In this document: positions 1 through 10,050 of the stretch, piece after piece
How positions within the stretch are numbered: the first letter of the stretch is position 1
Layout: every line of letters begins with the position of its first letter
Assembly: GCA_900088475.1 (NCBI GenBank)
Contig: FLMG01004309.1
Span: forward strand, 1 to 12,514
Source of the DNA: Hyphochytrium catenoides
Taxonomy: Eukaryota > Sar > Hyphochytriomycetes > Hyphochytriales > Hyphochytriaceae
Reading direction: 5' to 3'
Length of the DNA stretch: 12,514 nt
Translations under genes and position numbers: made by a program
The notes under the pieces: generated by a model
The model's database searches: none
The model's input: only the letters and a program-made list of their open reading frames with translations
Told to the model about the DNA's origin: nothing

Positions 1-37
1 AACCTCTTGTCCTAGGCTCCGACCTTCCTCACATCAG

Positions 38-3000
38 ATGATGGACATCAATATGATGAGAAGATGGCGGAAGATGATGCAACGAGAACGGAGAATCTTC
101 GAGAGTCTGGTGCCGAACACTACCGATCTCTCACCTCTGATGAACTTTCTAAATGATCGCGACTCCTTTAGCCAGCTGCACTTAGTTTAAGCTGCCTCCA
201 GATGCTCGATGGTCTCCCTGGTTTCCGTGTATCTTCATGATCTAATAGTGCTGCTTCTTTAGGAGTCCGCTCTTCATGGGCACTGTTTATGCAGTCGGTC
301 GAGTCAAATGAAGCTGCACTCAAGCAGCTTCAGCTTGAGTTTGATGAAGTCAAGAAGCTACAGATATCTGTGTCACTGACCACTTCTACTCCACATCCTT
401 TCGTCGTGGGCCACTCTAAGGAAGGTCAGTACGGAAAGGACATTTAATCACGGTAGCCCAAATGAGGGGATGTGTTGAGGACAAAGTATTGGAAAAAGAT
501 AGGCCAAAGACATTGCGATTAGAACGAAACTGGAAAGGGTCTTTACCAAAGTGAGGAGCAAGAGAAGCCGAGGATAAACGCTACCAGAGAAGAAGAGTGT
601 GAAGCAAGTTTTATAGAAAGTCAGTAAAACGATAGAAAGGTGATTAATTCTCTGTAGAGTTCCACACGATAGATGGTGGCGAAGGAGAAAATGCACGGCG
701 AGTTGAGGAGGGTGGAGCTCCAGGTCAGCCTTCGTTGCTCCTTCTTCCGTCTTTACTTGCATCCCATTGGCCCTTCTGTCTTCTTCACCTCTAAGTCGTC
801 CACCGCCAAGGGCCTCCAGCGCCAAATTCTTTCCTCTTAACCATGGCTATATTGCCCATCTAATTGCATCGCTTTCCGCCAAGAAGTGGACCTTGAGACA
901 GAAGAGGAGGCTGAGGTAAGGCTAGTGGTGGATGATGAAGAGCAACAAATCCGAGAAAGGGGGTTAATGGAAGCTGAGGAAGAACAAAGCAAAGCTTACG
1001 ACAGGAAACTCCTTGACCAGGTGATGGACAGCCACATATCTAGTTACCGAAGTCTTTCTCTTGCTGTAGACCTTGCCTTCAAACCCTCCATGCTCCGGCC
1101 TTGCGTAACCATCTTGCACTTCTAAGTGAGTAGCCACTAATCAAGAGTGGCTTGACGTTCGACTGCTCCGTACTTTCGTCCATTTTCCCAACTGGTGTTG
1201 TTCTCAGGTCCGTCAGCATGCGAAGAAGGTCCAAGAGCTTAATCTGGAGGCCTTACTCCAGGGCGAAGTTGTTCGTTTGCAGGCTCAGGAGGAGCTCCTA
1301 TTCCAGACAATATCCTTGCCACCTCTGTTACCATCTCTTGATGTGATGCCCTCTTTGATCCCTTTGTCATGTTTCAAAGTTTCCAGGATTTCTCCTTTTC
1401 TTATATCGAGCCTTGCTGGACTGGCCTGGACGTTACCTCTCACCCAAAATTTTGAGCCTTAACTTTACTCGCCCGTTCCTACTGCCAGCAGCAAGAGGAG
1501 GAGATATTGCAGCGGCACAGATTGGAGGCCGAGCGGCTTGAGGCAAGAAGGTTAAGATTCGAAGAGGAGAAGAGGCGTAACGAACAGGAGGCGACGTTGC
1601 TGCTGAAGAGGTTGAATGAGGAGGAAGAGGTACGCGAAAGCTCTTTCTTAAGTAGTGCTCGTTATCTTGGGGACGTGATAGCTCTTATCATGGGTCTGAT
1701 GGGCCGGCCCTACCTTAAACGATTTATCTGCTTCCTGAATGATGTAGGCAGCCCGCAGACTCCAGGATGTTATACGACTAGAGCGACAAGCCCTGGAAGC
1801 ACATCGCCAGCAAATAGCGGCGCATGTCCTGCTTAGATGTCTTCGAAAGAACCTGGAAAGAAGGCAAAAGTGGCTTCTTCTCGAACTGACGCAGTATTGG
1901 AAGAGCAGCCTCTTACCATCACCAGGGCTTCTGACTGCTTTAACTATAGCTGATGCAACTCATCTAAGAAGGGAGTTACTCGCTCTGCATCTACCAGTCA
2001 GTTCCCTCCAGAGCCTGAGGGATGCTCTGAAGCTTTGGAGGTGTCTGGTCTCTCGGTTAGAAAGTGAGAGGCTGTGCCCTGATGCCAAAAAACATGCAAA
2101 GGATGGGCCACCGGTGCTTTCTGTGGCTGTTTCTCTCATTATTAGAGTTACGAAGGACACTGGCAATAGCGACAAGCTCTCCTGCTGCTCTTCAGAGCGC
2201 GGACTGCGGAGGAGTTCACAGCTTTTGCAGCGGTTGCTCTCACTGGAGGGACATCTTCTCTGCGTCTTTATTCCTTTCCTTGGCTCTCTCTATGCAAATA
2301 CTTCTTGGTACTTGCTAGAGTACCTCTCTACTATTAGTTCCCATGCCCGCTCGGCAGTGGCTTGGTGGTTGGTAGGAGAGTTTCCAACATTATCGGTGAA
2401 AGGAGAGGACATAGACGATCCTCTGGATATGGAGCTTGAAGAAAGTGTGCGCAAGCTTTTGGATACTGTCTCCACTCCACGCCTTCGCTTATTGGTTAAG
2501 GAGCTGAGCGCATTAGGTCCTTCTCCGGCTTGCCTTCTAGGCCATTTAGAGCAGAGAACACGGAGGGAGAAGCGTCTACTGTTCGTCCTTTGTTTACTTC
2601 ACGTCTCCGACCCCAAGTTTTCTTTGGAGAGGCAGCTCCACTCCCTCCAGACACTCGGTCGCAAAGGGTTTGAATTTCTGACGGCAGTAGCAAGAATGAC
2701 CCTTCGTGGCTCGCTTAATTTCCTGCTTTGTGAGGAGAATGAAGGAGAGGAAATAAGGGCGGAGAGAGCTAGTACTTCTAGTACCGGGCTGTCTGTCCTT
2801 TCATCACTGCTTCAATGTATGGTCCTGGAGGAAGATACCGGACGAATGGAGAGGGACCTTGCCTTCTTACTCTCTTTAAAAACATCTCTTCTCCCTTCCT
2901 TCTTAGGCACCTTTACCTCCTTAACTCCCGCGGGTCTTTCAAGTGCATGGGGCGAAGCAGTAAGAAGAGTAAAGGAGGAACAGGAGAGAGAAGAGGCCAG

Positions 3001-5468
3001 ATTGGCCGAGAGAGAGAGACGGATAGCTGATCTTCAGTTGATGGCACAGGAGGACATTCGATCCACCATCATGAGAGATGCCCTTAAGGAGGAAGAGAAA
3101 GTGCGTCGACTAGCACGAGAGACACAAGAGAGAGAAACAGCACGAATGAAGGAAGAAGAAGAAATTCAAAGGATGGTAGAGATCATGGCCGCTCATAGAG
3201 CGGAAGAGGAAAAGAAGAGATTGGCGGAAGAAGCTTCATACCGACGGAAGGAGGACGAAGAGCGCCGTAGAGTAGAGAACGAGAGAGAGACGCTGAGGAA
3301 GGAGCAAGAAGCAGGATGGCGTCGGCAGGAGGAAGAGAGTTGCCGGCTGATGGAGGAAGAGGAGACACGACAGCGGACTATGGAGAAGGAGAGATTCAGG
3401 CTGATGGTCGAGCAGCGAGCCAGAGAAGCTTTCGAGGCTTCCCGTCTGGCCGCGGAGGCAGAGCGCATGAAGAGGGAAACAATTAGTAGGGAGACCGAAC
3501 AGAGACTAATGCAACTGGCAGACTTATTTAGTTCTGCCGCTGCGGAACAATGGAGGTGGGAGTGGAAGGAGAAACAGAGTGAGGCGAGAGAACGTAGGTG
3601 CATAGAGACTGAGGATGAGTTCAGTAGTAAGTGGAATAGAGAGCTGAGGAGGGAGATCGAGAGGACGAGGAAAGCAGCACAAGACAAGAAGGCATGGCTT
3701 GAAAAAGAAGAAGAGAAGAAAGTCGAAAAGCAGAGACAGGAAGAACTTCAGCGAGAAGAGGAGAGAAGAGCACTAATAGAAGAGAAAGAGAGAGAGAGGG
3801 CGGCCCTAGCTATACAAGACGCATGGTGGGAGTTGCAAGAAAGGCGAGCGCATACCAGCGCTGCACTTGCCCTTCAGGCTCTTTACAGAGGATACCGACT
3901 GCGGAGGAAGGTAGCTGCGGCGCGCTCACGGTGCAAGGTTTGCTATAGTTTACGATGCTACAGATACTTTTTGTCTTTCGTTATCCACCTCTCTCTGTCC
4001 CTCTTTACAAGCGCTCTCGTGTCTCTTACTTTATCTCGGTCGCTAAAGGTTCTCCCTCCTTCCTTAAGTCGTACTCCATTTGACACCAAGTTCGCCCATA
4101 TCATTGCGTCTGCAAGCCGTTAGATGCCACCCTCGGCGAGTGCTGTCGTCCATCCACTGAAACCACTATTGCTGCAAAGCTGCTTACTAGTACTCTCACT
4201 TTCTCTCTCTTCTTCTTCCTCTTCTTCCTAGGCATTTGTGACCTGCCTGCTCCCTACTTTGTTCTTGGTCTAACGTCTTCTTGCCTACCTACATGGACAG
4301 GTGCCGGAAAGCGAGGACCTAGGCTATTCTGAGATTATTACGGAAGACTTTTTGCAGAAACCTCCCGAGCTGGATGAAGGATGGGAAAAGCCAGAGAGAC
4401 TTCCTATCCCTCTGCATCTCCCTAGAATGACACAAGGGCATGAAATAAAGACAAGACGAGTGACAGGCACGGGACACAGCAGTGCTGGCTCCCTTGGACC
4501 GTCGTCCGAAGAAGATGCTCGCATACTTCAGGAGATAGAAGAAAGACTGCGAAGCAGAAGAAGTGACACAGCCTCTCGCCCAGGTCAGGCAACGCCATTT
4601 CGTTCTGGATCTTCCAAACAAAGTCGAGAGGAAAAAGAAGAGTCAGGAACAATCAAGCAGATGGACAGAAAGCTCACCGCAAAGGAAGAGATCAAGCAGG
4701 AATGGGGCTTTCAGGACCCTAATACTGTTCGGCTACTGCTACAACGGAGAAGGAAGGCCCAACAGGGAAGACAAAAGCATGATAAAAAAAGGAAGGTGTC
4801 AGGTGCTAGGGGACAAGCGGACCAACTAAAGGTAAGTCCTACCACAAGTAACAGAACGGAGTGGGAGTAGAGCGAGACCAATTGGTGTTCAAGAGATATA
4901 TAGGTGATGCAGTCAGAGAAGGAGTAGTAAGGAGGACACTAAGATTTTGGAGTTAGCAACCCAGTCGACTACCGCGAAGCAACTTCAGACTTCCCTGTCG
5001 TAAGAGCTGCTCATGCTGCTTTTCTGTCTTCAGAAGCCCAATCAAGAGGAAGATGATCTAAGCAATCAACAATCAACGCCACTGTCGCTCCGTAATGGGG
5101 AGAGAAGGACGATAAGGCCAGACGGTAATCCCTCCTTTGGAACGATGGTTGCTAGCAGCCCTAGATTGGAAGAAAAGGGAGGAAAGGTGACTCACGCTGC
5201 TGGAGGAGCCAGGGCTGCCATTCAAGCGCTCTCGCCCCGCAACAGCCCGAGCCGCAGTCGGGAGGAATTGAACCCAGAGGAGGAAGGAAAGCGTCCGTCC
5301 GTTCTGGGCCCACAAATGCGCCTAACACCCTCGGAAAAGATGACCATTCCCCGCTCTGAAAATGTCGCAAGCGGATGGCAGCGGAAGTCCCTCCCACCGT
5401 TAGTGGCAAGGACCCTCACTCTTCCATTGGAGCACCGATCAGCCTCTGAATTGCTTCATCCACCATAG
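38..5468 (+). CDS. Large coiled-coil protein with two IQ motifs (spliced, 5' end uncertain)
   Basis: Proposed exons are 38-184, 295-424, (optional 673-723), 884-1020, 1208-1309, 1483-1629, 1748-3937, 4301-4831 and 5034-5468, ending in TAG. The protein is about 1272 residues without the optional exon. Phases agree at every junction. Donors include GTGATG, GTACGC, GTTTGC and GTAAGT. Residues about 50-250 are Glu/Arg/Gln-rich helix. Residues about 250-620 look like a helical globular region that I do not recognise. Residues about 620-905 are a long Glu/Arg/Lys coiled coil. Two IQ-like motifs follow at about 906-945, then a low-complexity, mostly polar tail. No signal peptide, membrane segment or catalytic motif is visible. 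Such proteins often bind calmodulin or centrin and scaffold the cytoskeleton, basal body or flagellum; that role is inference. ATG38 follows a CAG, so 38 may be an acceptor rather than the true start, and the gene may begin upstream. The exon from 884 could instead begin at 887. Confidence 0.75.
673..723 (+). other. Possible 51-base cassette exon of the plus-strand gene
   Basis: A CACGATAG acceptor-like site precedes 673 and a CAG/GTCAGC donor follows 723. The length is 17 codons, so including or skipping it keeps the frame. The phase that fits both neighbours gives a Gly/Glu-rich reading (GGEGENARRVEEGGAP). The other open frame gives a more coil-like peptide (VAKEKMHGELRRVELQ), but no neighbouring splice site fits it. 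It may be alternative or not used at all. If skipped, one intron runs from 425 to 883. Confidence 0.35.
1310..1482 (+). other. Candidate U12-type AT-AC intron in the plus-strand gene
   Basis: The coil reading LQAQEELLFQT stops being coil-like at 1309, and no good GT donor is present. The next bases are ATATCCTTG, which match the minor-spliceosome 5' splice site ATATCCTTT at eight of nine positions. Near the far end lies GCCTTAACTTT (1456-1466), a strong match to the U12 branch-site core CCTTAAC. The intron can end at AC 1481-1482, about 20 bases after the branch A. Both exon edges are phase 0, and coil resumes at once with CQQEEEILQRHRLEAER. An AT-AG version ending at 1488 is also in frame. 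Confidence 0.6.
3797..3937 (+). other. Tandem IQ-type motifs in the plus-strand coiled-coil protein
   Basis: Near the end of the largest exon the coil gives way to AIQDAWWELQERR and then LQALYRGYRLRRKV. The second is a near-textbook IQ motif (hydrophobic-Q-x3-R-G-x3-R-R-x-hydrophobic). The first is a looser copy, with Ile-Gln and basic residues but Trp where Arg-Gly is usual. IQ motifs are known to bind calmodulin, centrin or myosin-type light chains. The exon ends just after them at a GTTTGC donor. Confidence 0.75.
3938..4300 (+). other. Longest well-defined intron of the plus-strand gene
   Basis: This intron of 363 bases runs from GTTTGC, just after the IQ motifs, to the acceptor ATGGACAG. 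Reading through it gives a hydrophobic, non-coil peptide and then a stop. Inside, at 4200-4231, is a very strong pyrimidine tract ending in CTAG that would itself make an excellent acceptor. The frame from that acceptor stops 13 codons later, so the acceptor at 4300 is preferred. Confidence 0.65.
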
Positions 5469-5866
5469 CTCTTCATTGTACCTTGTCTCCACCTTTGCGT
5501 AGGGTGTTAACGTCCTTGCCAGACTCTTAGACCACTTTATTTATTGCGAGGAGCCATAATTATGACATAACACGCTATGGCTTCTGACCCTAAGATTGAA
5601 TCCAATCTCCTCTATCAGGCCAGAGGAAAGGAAGAAAAATCTATCGCATGCAAGGGAGCCTTAGGCAAGCTGTATCTTTAATAGGGTGTGGCCATGTCAC
5701 GGTGTGCTGGCAATGGGCTGGAGACAGACCGGACCAAGAGCGGCCCATTCCTGCTGCTAGAGTTAAGAGGGGCGGAACTGCGGACACTTTTGCTGATGAG
5801 GTTTTCTACGGTGGCAGCGAAGAGCACTGGACAAGGAAGGGACAATGGCGTGGGTTGACAGTGGCC
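5469..5866. other. Convergent 3' spacer between the two large genes
   Basis: About 400 bases separate the TAG of the plus-strand gene from the TGA of the minus-strand gene. I see no open coil-like reading frame, no repeat and no canonical AATAAA polyadenylation hexamer on either strand. It presumably holds both 3' untranslated regions, which may overlap. Confidence 0.6.
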
Positions 5867-8800
5867 TCACTCCGGAAGAAGAGGAGAATGAGATGATTGA
5901 GAAGAGAGTAGAAGGGCTTCTTGGGCTCGCAACTCCTCCATATGAAGCTGTCTTAATCTCAGTAACTCGCCGTTCTTCTCCTGTATCTCATTCCTCAGCT
6001 TTCCAAGGGCATGCAATGCGGAGGCTAGCTTTTGCGTCATGTTATTTGGGGAGGAACAGAGAGAGATATCTTCTGTCATCTTGCCGTCATTTGGCCTTAT
6101 CCAGTTGTGCTCTTCTGTTCGTATACATTGTCCTTGCCATGTAGCAGGAGAGAGATCCAACGACTGTACCCCAGTGTAAATAGTTGGATTGGCTGGCTTC
6201 TCTGAGTTTCCTTCGTCGTCTCGCTCGACTCTAAGCGCTAGGACTTGCTTTCGAAGCTCCGTTATGGCAGCTTCCTTCGCCCTTAGGCTCGATTTCAGCT
6301 TCTCGACGAGTTCACCATCTCGATTCTCCCTCCTCCTGGGTCCAGTTTGGGTGATAGCCTTTAGGGAAAGGAAGATAGCAAAGTTATTAGCCAGTGTTCG
6401 TCGAGAATCGTTATTTTCTACTTGCACGATTATGGTCTTGCCTTTTTCAGTTGAGCCTTGAGCTCTCGGACATCCTTGTCGTGTCGCCTTCTCTCTTCCT
6501 CCATCTTCAATCGCCATCTGCGCCCAAGGGCTTCTACCTCAGCTGCGCTTGACGCTAATTGCCCTGTGATGCATAAAGAGAGAAAGGCATGTCAACGGAG
6601 AGGACACGTAACGTGCTCTTAAAGCGCTCGCCGTAGGAGCTCTGCATTACTGTTGATGGTCTTCAGGGCCGTCCTTGTGATGTCTCGTTTCGACTGTTAG
6701 ACCTAAATCTCTTACCGGCTTTCATGGCTGCGATGGTCCCTTGAAGGGTTTTCATCTTGTGATCGTTTGCGCTCTTCATTTGGGCGAGCCGTCTGGACGA
6801 GGAGACGCGGACACTAGCGGTCTGGACGACATAAGTGGTTGAACATGCAGGGAGAAAGTGTGACAGAATAAGTTCAATATGCAGAGGTGAGCTCTGAAAC
6901 CCTACGTCAAATCGATTATGTGCTAGAAGACCTATTTACCTTACACATACCTCTCTCTCTAGCTCCGCTGCTCTTTGTTGAGACTGCTTTAGTAACACAT
7001 TCAGCGTCTGACAGCTTTCGGTCACCTCCTTCAGAGAATGCTCCTAATAGACGAAGATGGTTATCAGACACCGCAGGTGCTGCTAAAGCCTCTGTACTGT
7101 TGTTAGAAGTGAAGGACCATTGAAAGGAATATAGATTTAACCTCTTGCAGCGACAGTTATGAAATGCTGCTAAGTCTCAGGTAAGGGATAAGGGTCAGTC
7201 ACGGCACTGACCGTCTCAGCTAGTTGAGCCTTTACATCGCGGTTGTGCCGCGTTTCTATATGGCCCTTGGCCTGCAAAACATAGGAGTGCACAATGTTCA
7301 GAGTCGGAGGGATTGCGGAAAAAGGATAAAGGTGTGACCTATTTGTGATTCAGACTGCGGGAAGAATAGAGAGAATGGTAGGCAGAGGTAAGGAGCACGT
7401 TCCCTCTACCTCAAGGGCTGCACATTGAATCTGGAGCTCAGAGTTCATGCCTTCCAACTGCTTACTATAGAGCTGTGCCATGCAAAATAGAGGTGGTTGG
7501 AGATCTCAGTAAAATTCTGCCTTCGTCCTCAAAGTCCGACTCTCCAAGCTGCCATCTACTCTTTCACTGTGACATTCCATTTAGCTTGCTTCTTAATTTG
7601 AAGTGAACGACCGTACTGCAACTTAAGGGCAGATCTCTCTGTGCTTGGTGCGGTTTATTTACCTCAAGCTCTTTCACTCTTTCTTTTAGACTTTCAGCTT
7701 CTCTTTGAGATTGATCCAGAGCTGCCTGTGATAATGATTCACAAACAGGAGAGCGACAGGTGGTTAAAAAGCAAAAGAGCCTCTTGCCTTGCTTACAGTC
7801 ATTGCTAAAAGTGAATTGGTCACGGTAACACAGACGTTGCCAGTGAGATCATCGGGAGGCTGGCAACAGAGACTGACACCAAGATGCCCTAGCTGTTTAC
7901 CTTTGTTTCCTGTAGCTCCACCTGCATGCCGTTTATTCGGCAGAGTGCTCCAGGAGTCAGCGACCCCTCTTCCTCGGGTGTTATTGTTATCGCGGGGAGC
8001 TTTTCCACCTCCAAGCTCCCCTGTTTGTCGATGCCTGTTTTTCCCTCTTGGCCACTCTGCTCTCCTTTCCGGCCCCTATGTGGTACCTCTCCTTGCTGTT
8101 TGAGCGGGTAAGATATCCTTCTCTCCAGTTTCTTCTGCTTCACTCCTCTAAGTACTTCTCGCGGGCTGACGCTCTTCGTTACATTGATGTTTGTGCCAAG
8201 TTGTTGGCAGTCAGGGTTGGAACCTGCTGGTGGCGCCAATGTAGGCAGCGCTTCTAAGGCGCCCTCAGCAAGTTTACTTCTTTTTGGCCGTTGAAACTGA
8301 GGGGAAGGATCGAGGAGTTCCTCGACACCTGGGAGGTACTCTGCCATGACAGAGATTAGTTCTTTGCCGCTCAGTGAACTCCTCTCCTTTATTATCTCTT
8401 TCTCAGCTTTTGTTCCTTCCACTTCATCTTTCTTGACTCTGACCTGAAGGGAGCCCTCGACGTTGGACCCCTTTCCGGCGTCCATTCTTTGGTCAACTTC
8501 ACCTCTACGTTCCAAACCTTGGTAAGTGTCTGCAGCATTTTCTTTTGCAGCGTTTTCTTTTCCTTGTTTACCACTTTCAAGAGATGGAGCAATACCGGAA
8601 GACAAGTGCCGTATATCTGTACTGGAGATCTCCTCAGCTTTTGAAGTGTCGGCGGTGGCCTCTTTGTAGCTAAGGTCACCAGTGGGAGGAACCTCTAAGG
8701 CGACAACGGATGGGACGTCTTCCAGGCTGGCGCTCTTTTCCCCCGCAGATATTGTCACTTCCGTGGTTTGAATAACCGAAAGAGACCCCAACTGGTTACT

Positions 8801-9874
8801 GTCCTCTCTCCCTTCAACCAGAAGTATCCCTCCTAGGCTGCTTTGGAGACCGCATCCCGTCATGTTTCCTTGTCCGTCACAATTTGGCTCGGGAGCCCCC
8901 GAAACAAGCAGTGGTTGCCCAAGATGGCCGTTGTTCTCCCCGGTTTGGTCACATGATGAAGCGGACAGAAGAGCAGCCGGAGAAGGATGAGAGGGCTCCT
9001 CCGCCAAGCTAATATGTGTGGAAGTTTCATCCTTGTCGACGGCAGGAGTAGGCACTGGAACGTTGGCCTCATCGTCTTGCACCATGGCGGTTTGGCAGTG
9101 CCTGTCTTTCCCGTCTGTGGTTGCGAGGATGCTCCCACTCCCTCTTGTGCTAACCCTCTCAATCGCCTCACTTTCATCGTTTTGCTTCAGCTCTACGTGG
9201 CTGATTTGAGATTCATTCTTTGTCTCCTGTAATTGGTCCGTCCCTCTCAGCTCCCCCACCTTCCGCGTGCTCTCCTTTCCACCAGATGACTTCGTTTCCA
9301 TATCAATTTCCTTGCTTTTGACCTCGTCTTTGCCGCTCGTCACTCCCTCGTCAGTTCTTGCTCCGTCCATAACAATGACTGACTTGTCCAGTAGCTTTTC
9401 CTGCTCTTGTTTCCATGCATCATCAACCAACAGTTCTGCTTTCTCAACTTCAGTCTTGAAGACACCTCCTTCATCCTTCTCTTGACCAGCTTTCAGGGTG
9501 AGAATATCCTCTAGGCTGTCGTCGCTGCAGACACTGTCCAGGTCAGCGTCCTTCTCCACTCCTGAGTCCAGGCACAAGGTCAGACCTTTCTTTATAAGAA
9601 GTACTGGGACAAATCAAGGTAACAAGTGCAAATTCACGGCTTAACCTTTCACTCCTAAATCCGAACCCAAGTCCTCCAGGTCAAACTGGCGTTTGTCAAA
9701 TCTGGACGTCTTGTCAACTTTATCAGAGTCTCCAAAGCCTTTCTCCTTGGTCTCAGTTTGGCCAGCTTGGCCAGTAGGGCTATCGGAGGGCTCAGCAGTG
9801 CGTGGGTTTATACGCGAAGGCAGCGCCGGTGTATTCTGTCCCATGTTCTCCTTTGGAACAGGGTGATCTGCCAT
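5867..9874 (-). CDS. Acidic disordered plus coiled-coil protein, nine exons
   Basis: Exons on the minus strand are 9874-9646, 9561-7901, 7725-7663, 7472-7410, 7271-7212, 7043-6940, 6792-6716, 6563-6442 and 6358-5867. They sum to 2871 bases, or 956 residues plus a TGA stop, and phase is consistent at every junction. Residues 1-630 are rich in Glu, Ser, Asp, Gly and Thr with little hydrophobic content, so probably disordered. Residues about 625-830 are coiled coil, for example AALDQSQREAESLKERVKEL and EALGRRWRLKMEEERRRHDK. A second coil covers about 890-950. No signal peptide, membrane segment or catalytic motif is seen, and I do not recognise the family. The second exon could instead begin at GGT or GTA codons slightly upstream (9583 or 9603), also in frame. 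The start MADHPVPKEN is the nearest ATG to the acidic region; an in-frame ATG lies 33 codons upstream at 9973. A scaffold or tether role is inference only. Confidence 0.8.
6359..6441 (-). other. GC-AG intron in the minus-strand gene
   Basis: The exon ends ...CTGAAAAAG and is followed by GCAAGACC, after which the frame reaches a stop (CCATAA). The acceptor TTCCCTAAAG lies 83 bases on. Both edges are phase 0, joining ELKAQLKK to AITQTGPRRR. AG/GCAAG is the usual form of the rare GC donor class. No GT donor upstream of the stop preserves the coil. Confidence 0.75.
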
Positions 9875-10050
9875 GTAGGAGAGAGAAGATCCTACGCTGG
9901 CAGAGGGAAGGACAAGCGAGACGGAGAAGAGTACTTCGACACCCTTTGCGCGATTGAAGTGCTGCCTGAACATAGAAGTGGAAAAAAGCCGAGAATAATT
10001 AGGAAGAGATAGGTCTAACAGACTCGAGTCTTTGCGTTGCACATACAAAT
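9875..10050 (-). promoter_or_regulatory. Leader region of the minus-strand gene with acceptor-like site
   Basis: Upstream of the ATG at 9874 the frame stays open for many codons. The minus strand reads TTTTTTCCACTTCTATGTTCAG and then exon-like sequence from 9965, which is a good 3' splice-site context. This may be the end of a leader intron. Otherwise the in-frame ATG at 9973 would add 33 residues that include a hydrophobic run (VLFSVSLVLP). The sequence does not decide between them. Confidence 0.35.

Noticed and set aside
448-825. Minus-strand open frame of 125 codons over the 5' introns of the plus-strand gene
   Set aside because: Its composition shows no domain and it lies over introns and the optional small exon of the opposite strand. 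No start or splice context supports it.
1277-1462. Open frame running through the proposed AT-AC intron
   Set aside because: Read in the coil frame, this is the same sequence continuing past 1309 into a Pro/Leu-rich hydrophobic stretch and a stop, unlike both flanking coil segments.
3193-3687. Long minus-strand open frame rich in Ser and Leu
   Set aside because: It is the antisense shadow of the Glu/Arg/Lys coil of the plus-strand gene: GAG, GAA and AGA codons read backwards give Leu, Phe and Ser, with no stops by composition.
8113-8120. A second ATATCCTT on the plus strand
   Set aside because: It sits in the large coding exon of the minus-strand gene, on the wrong strand, with no matching branch site. 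It shows the 8-mer alone can occur by chance, so the call at 1310 rests on the combined evidence.
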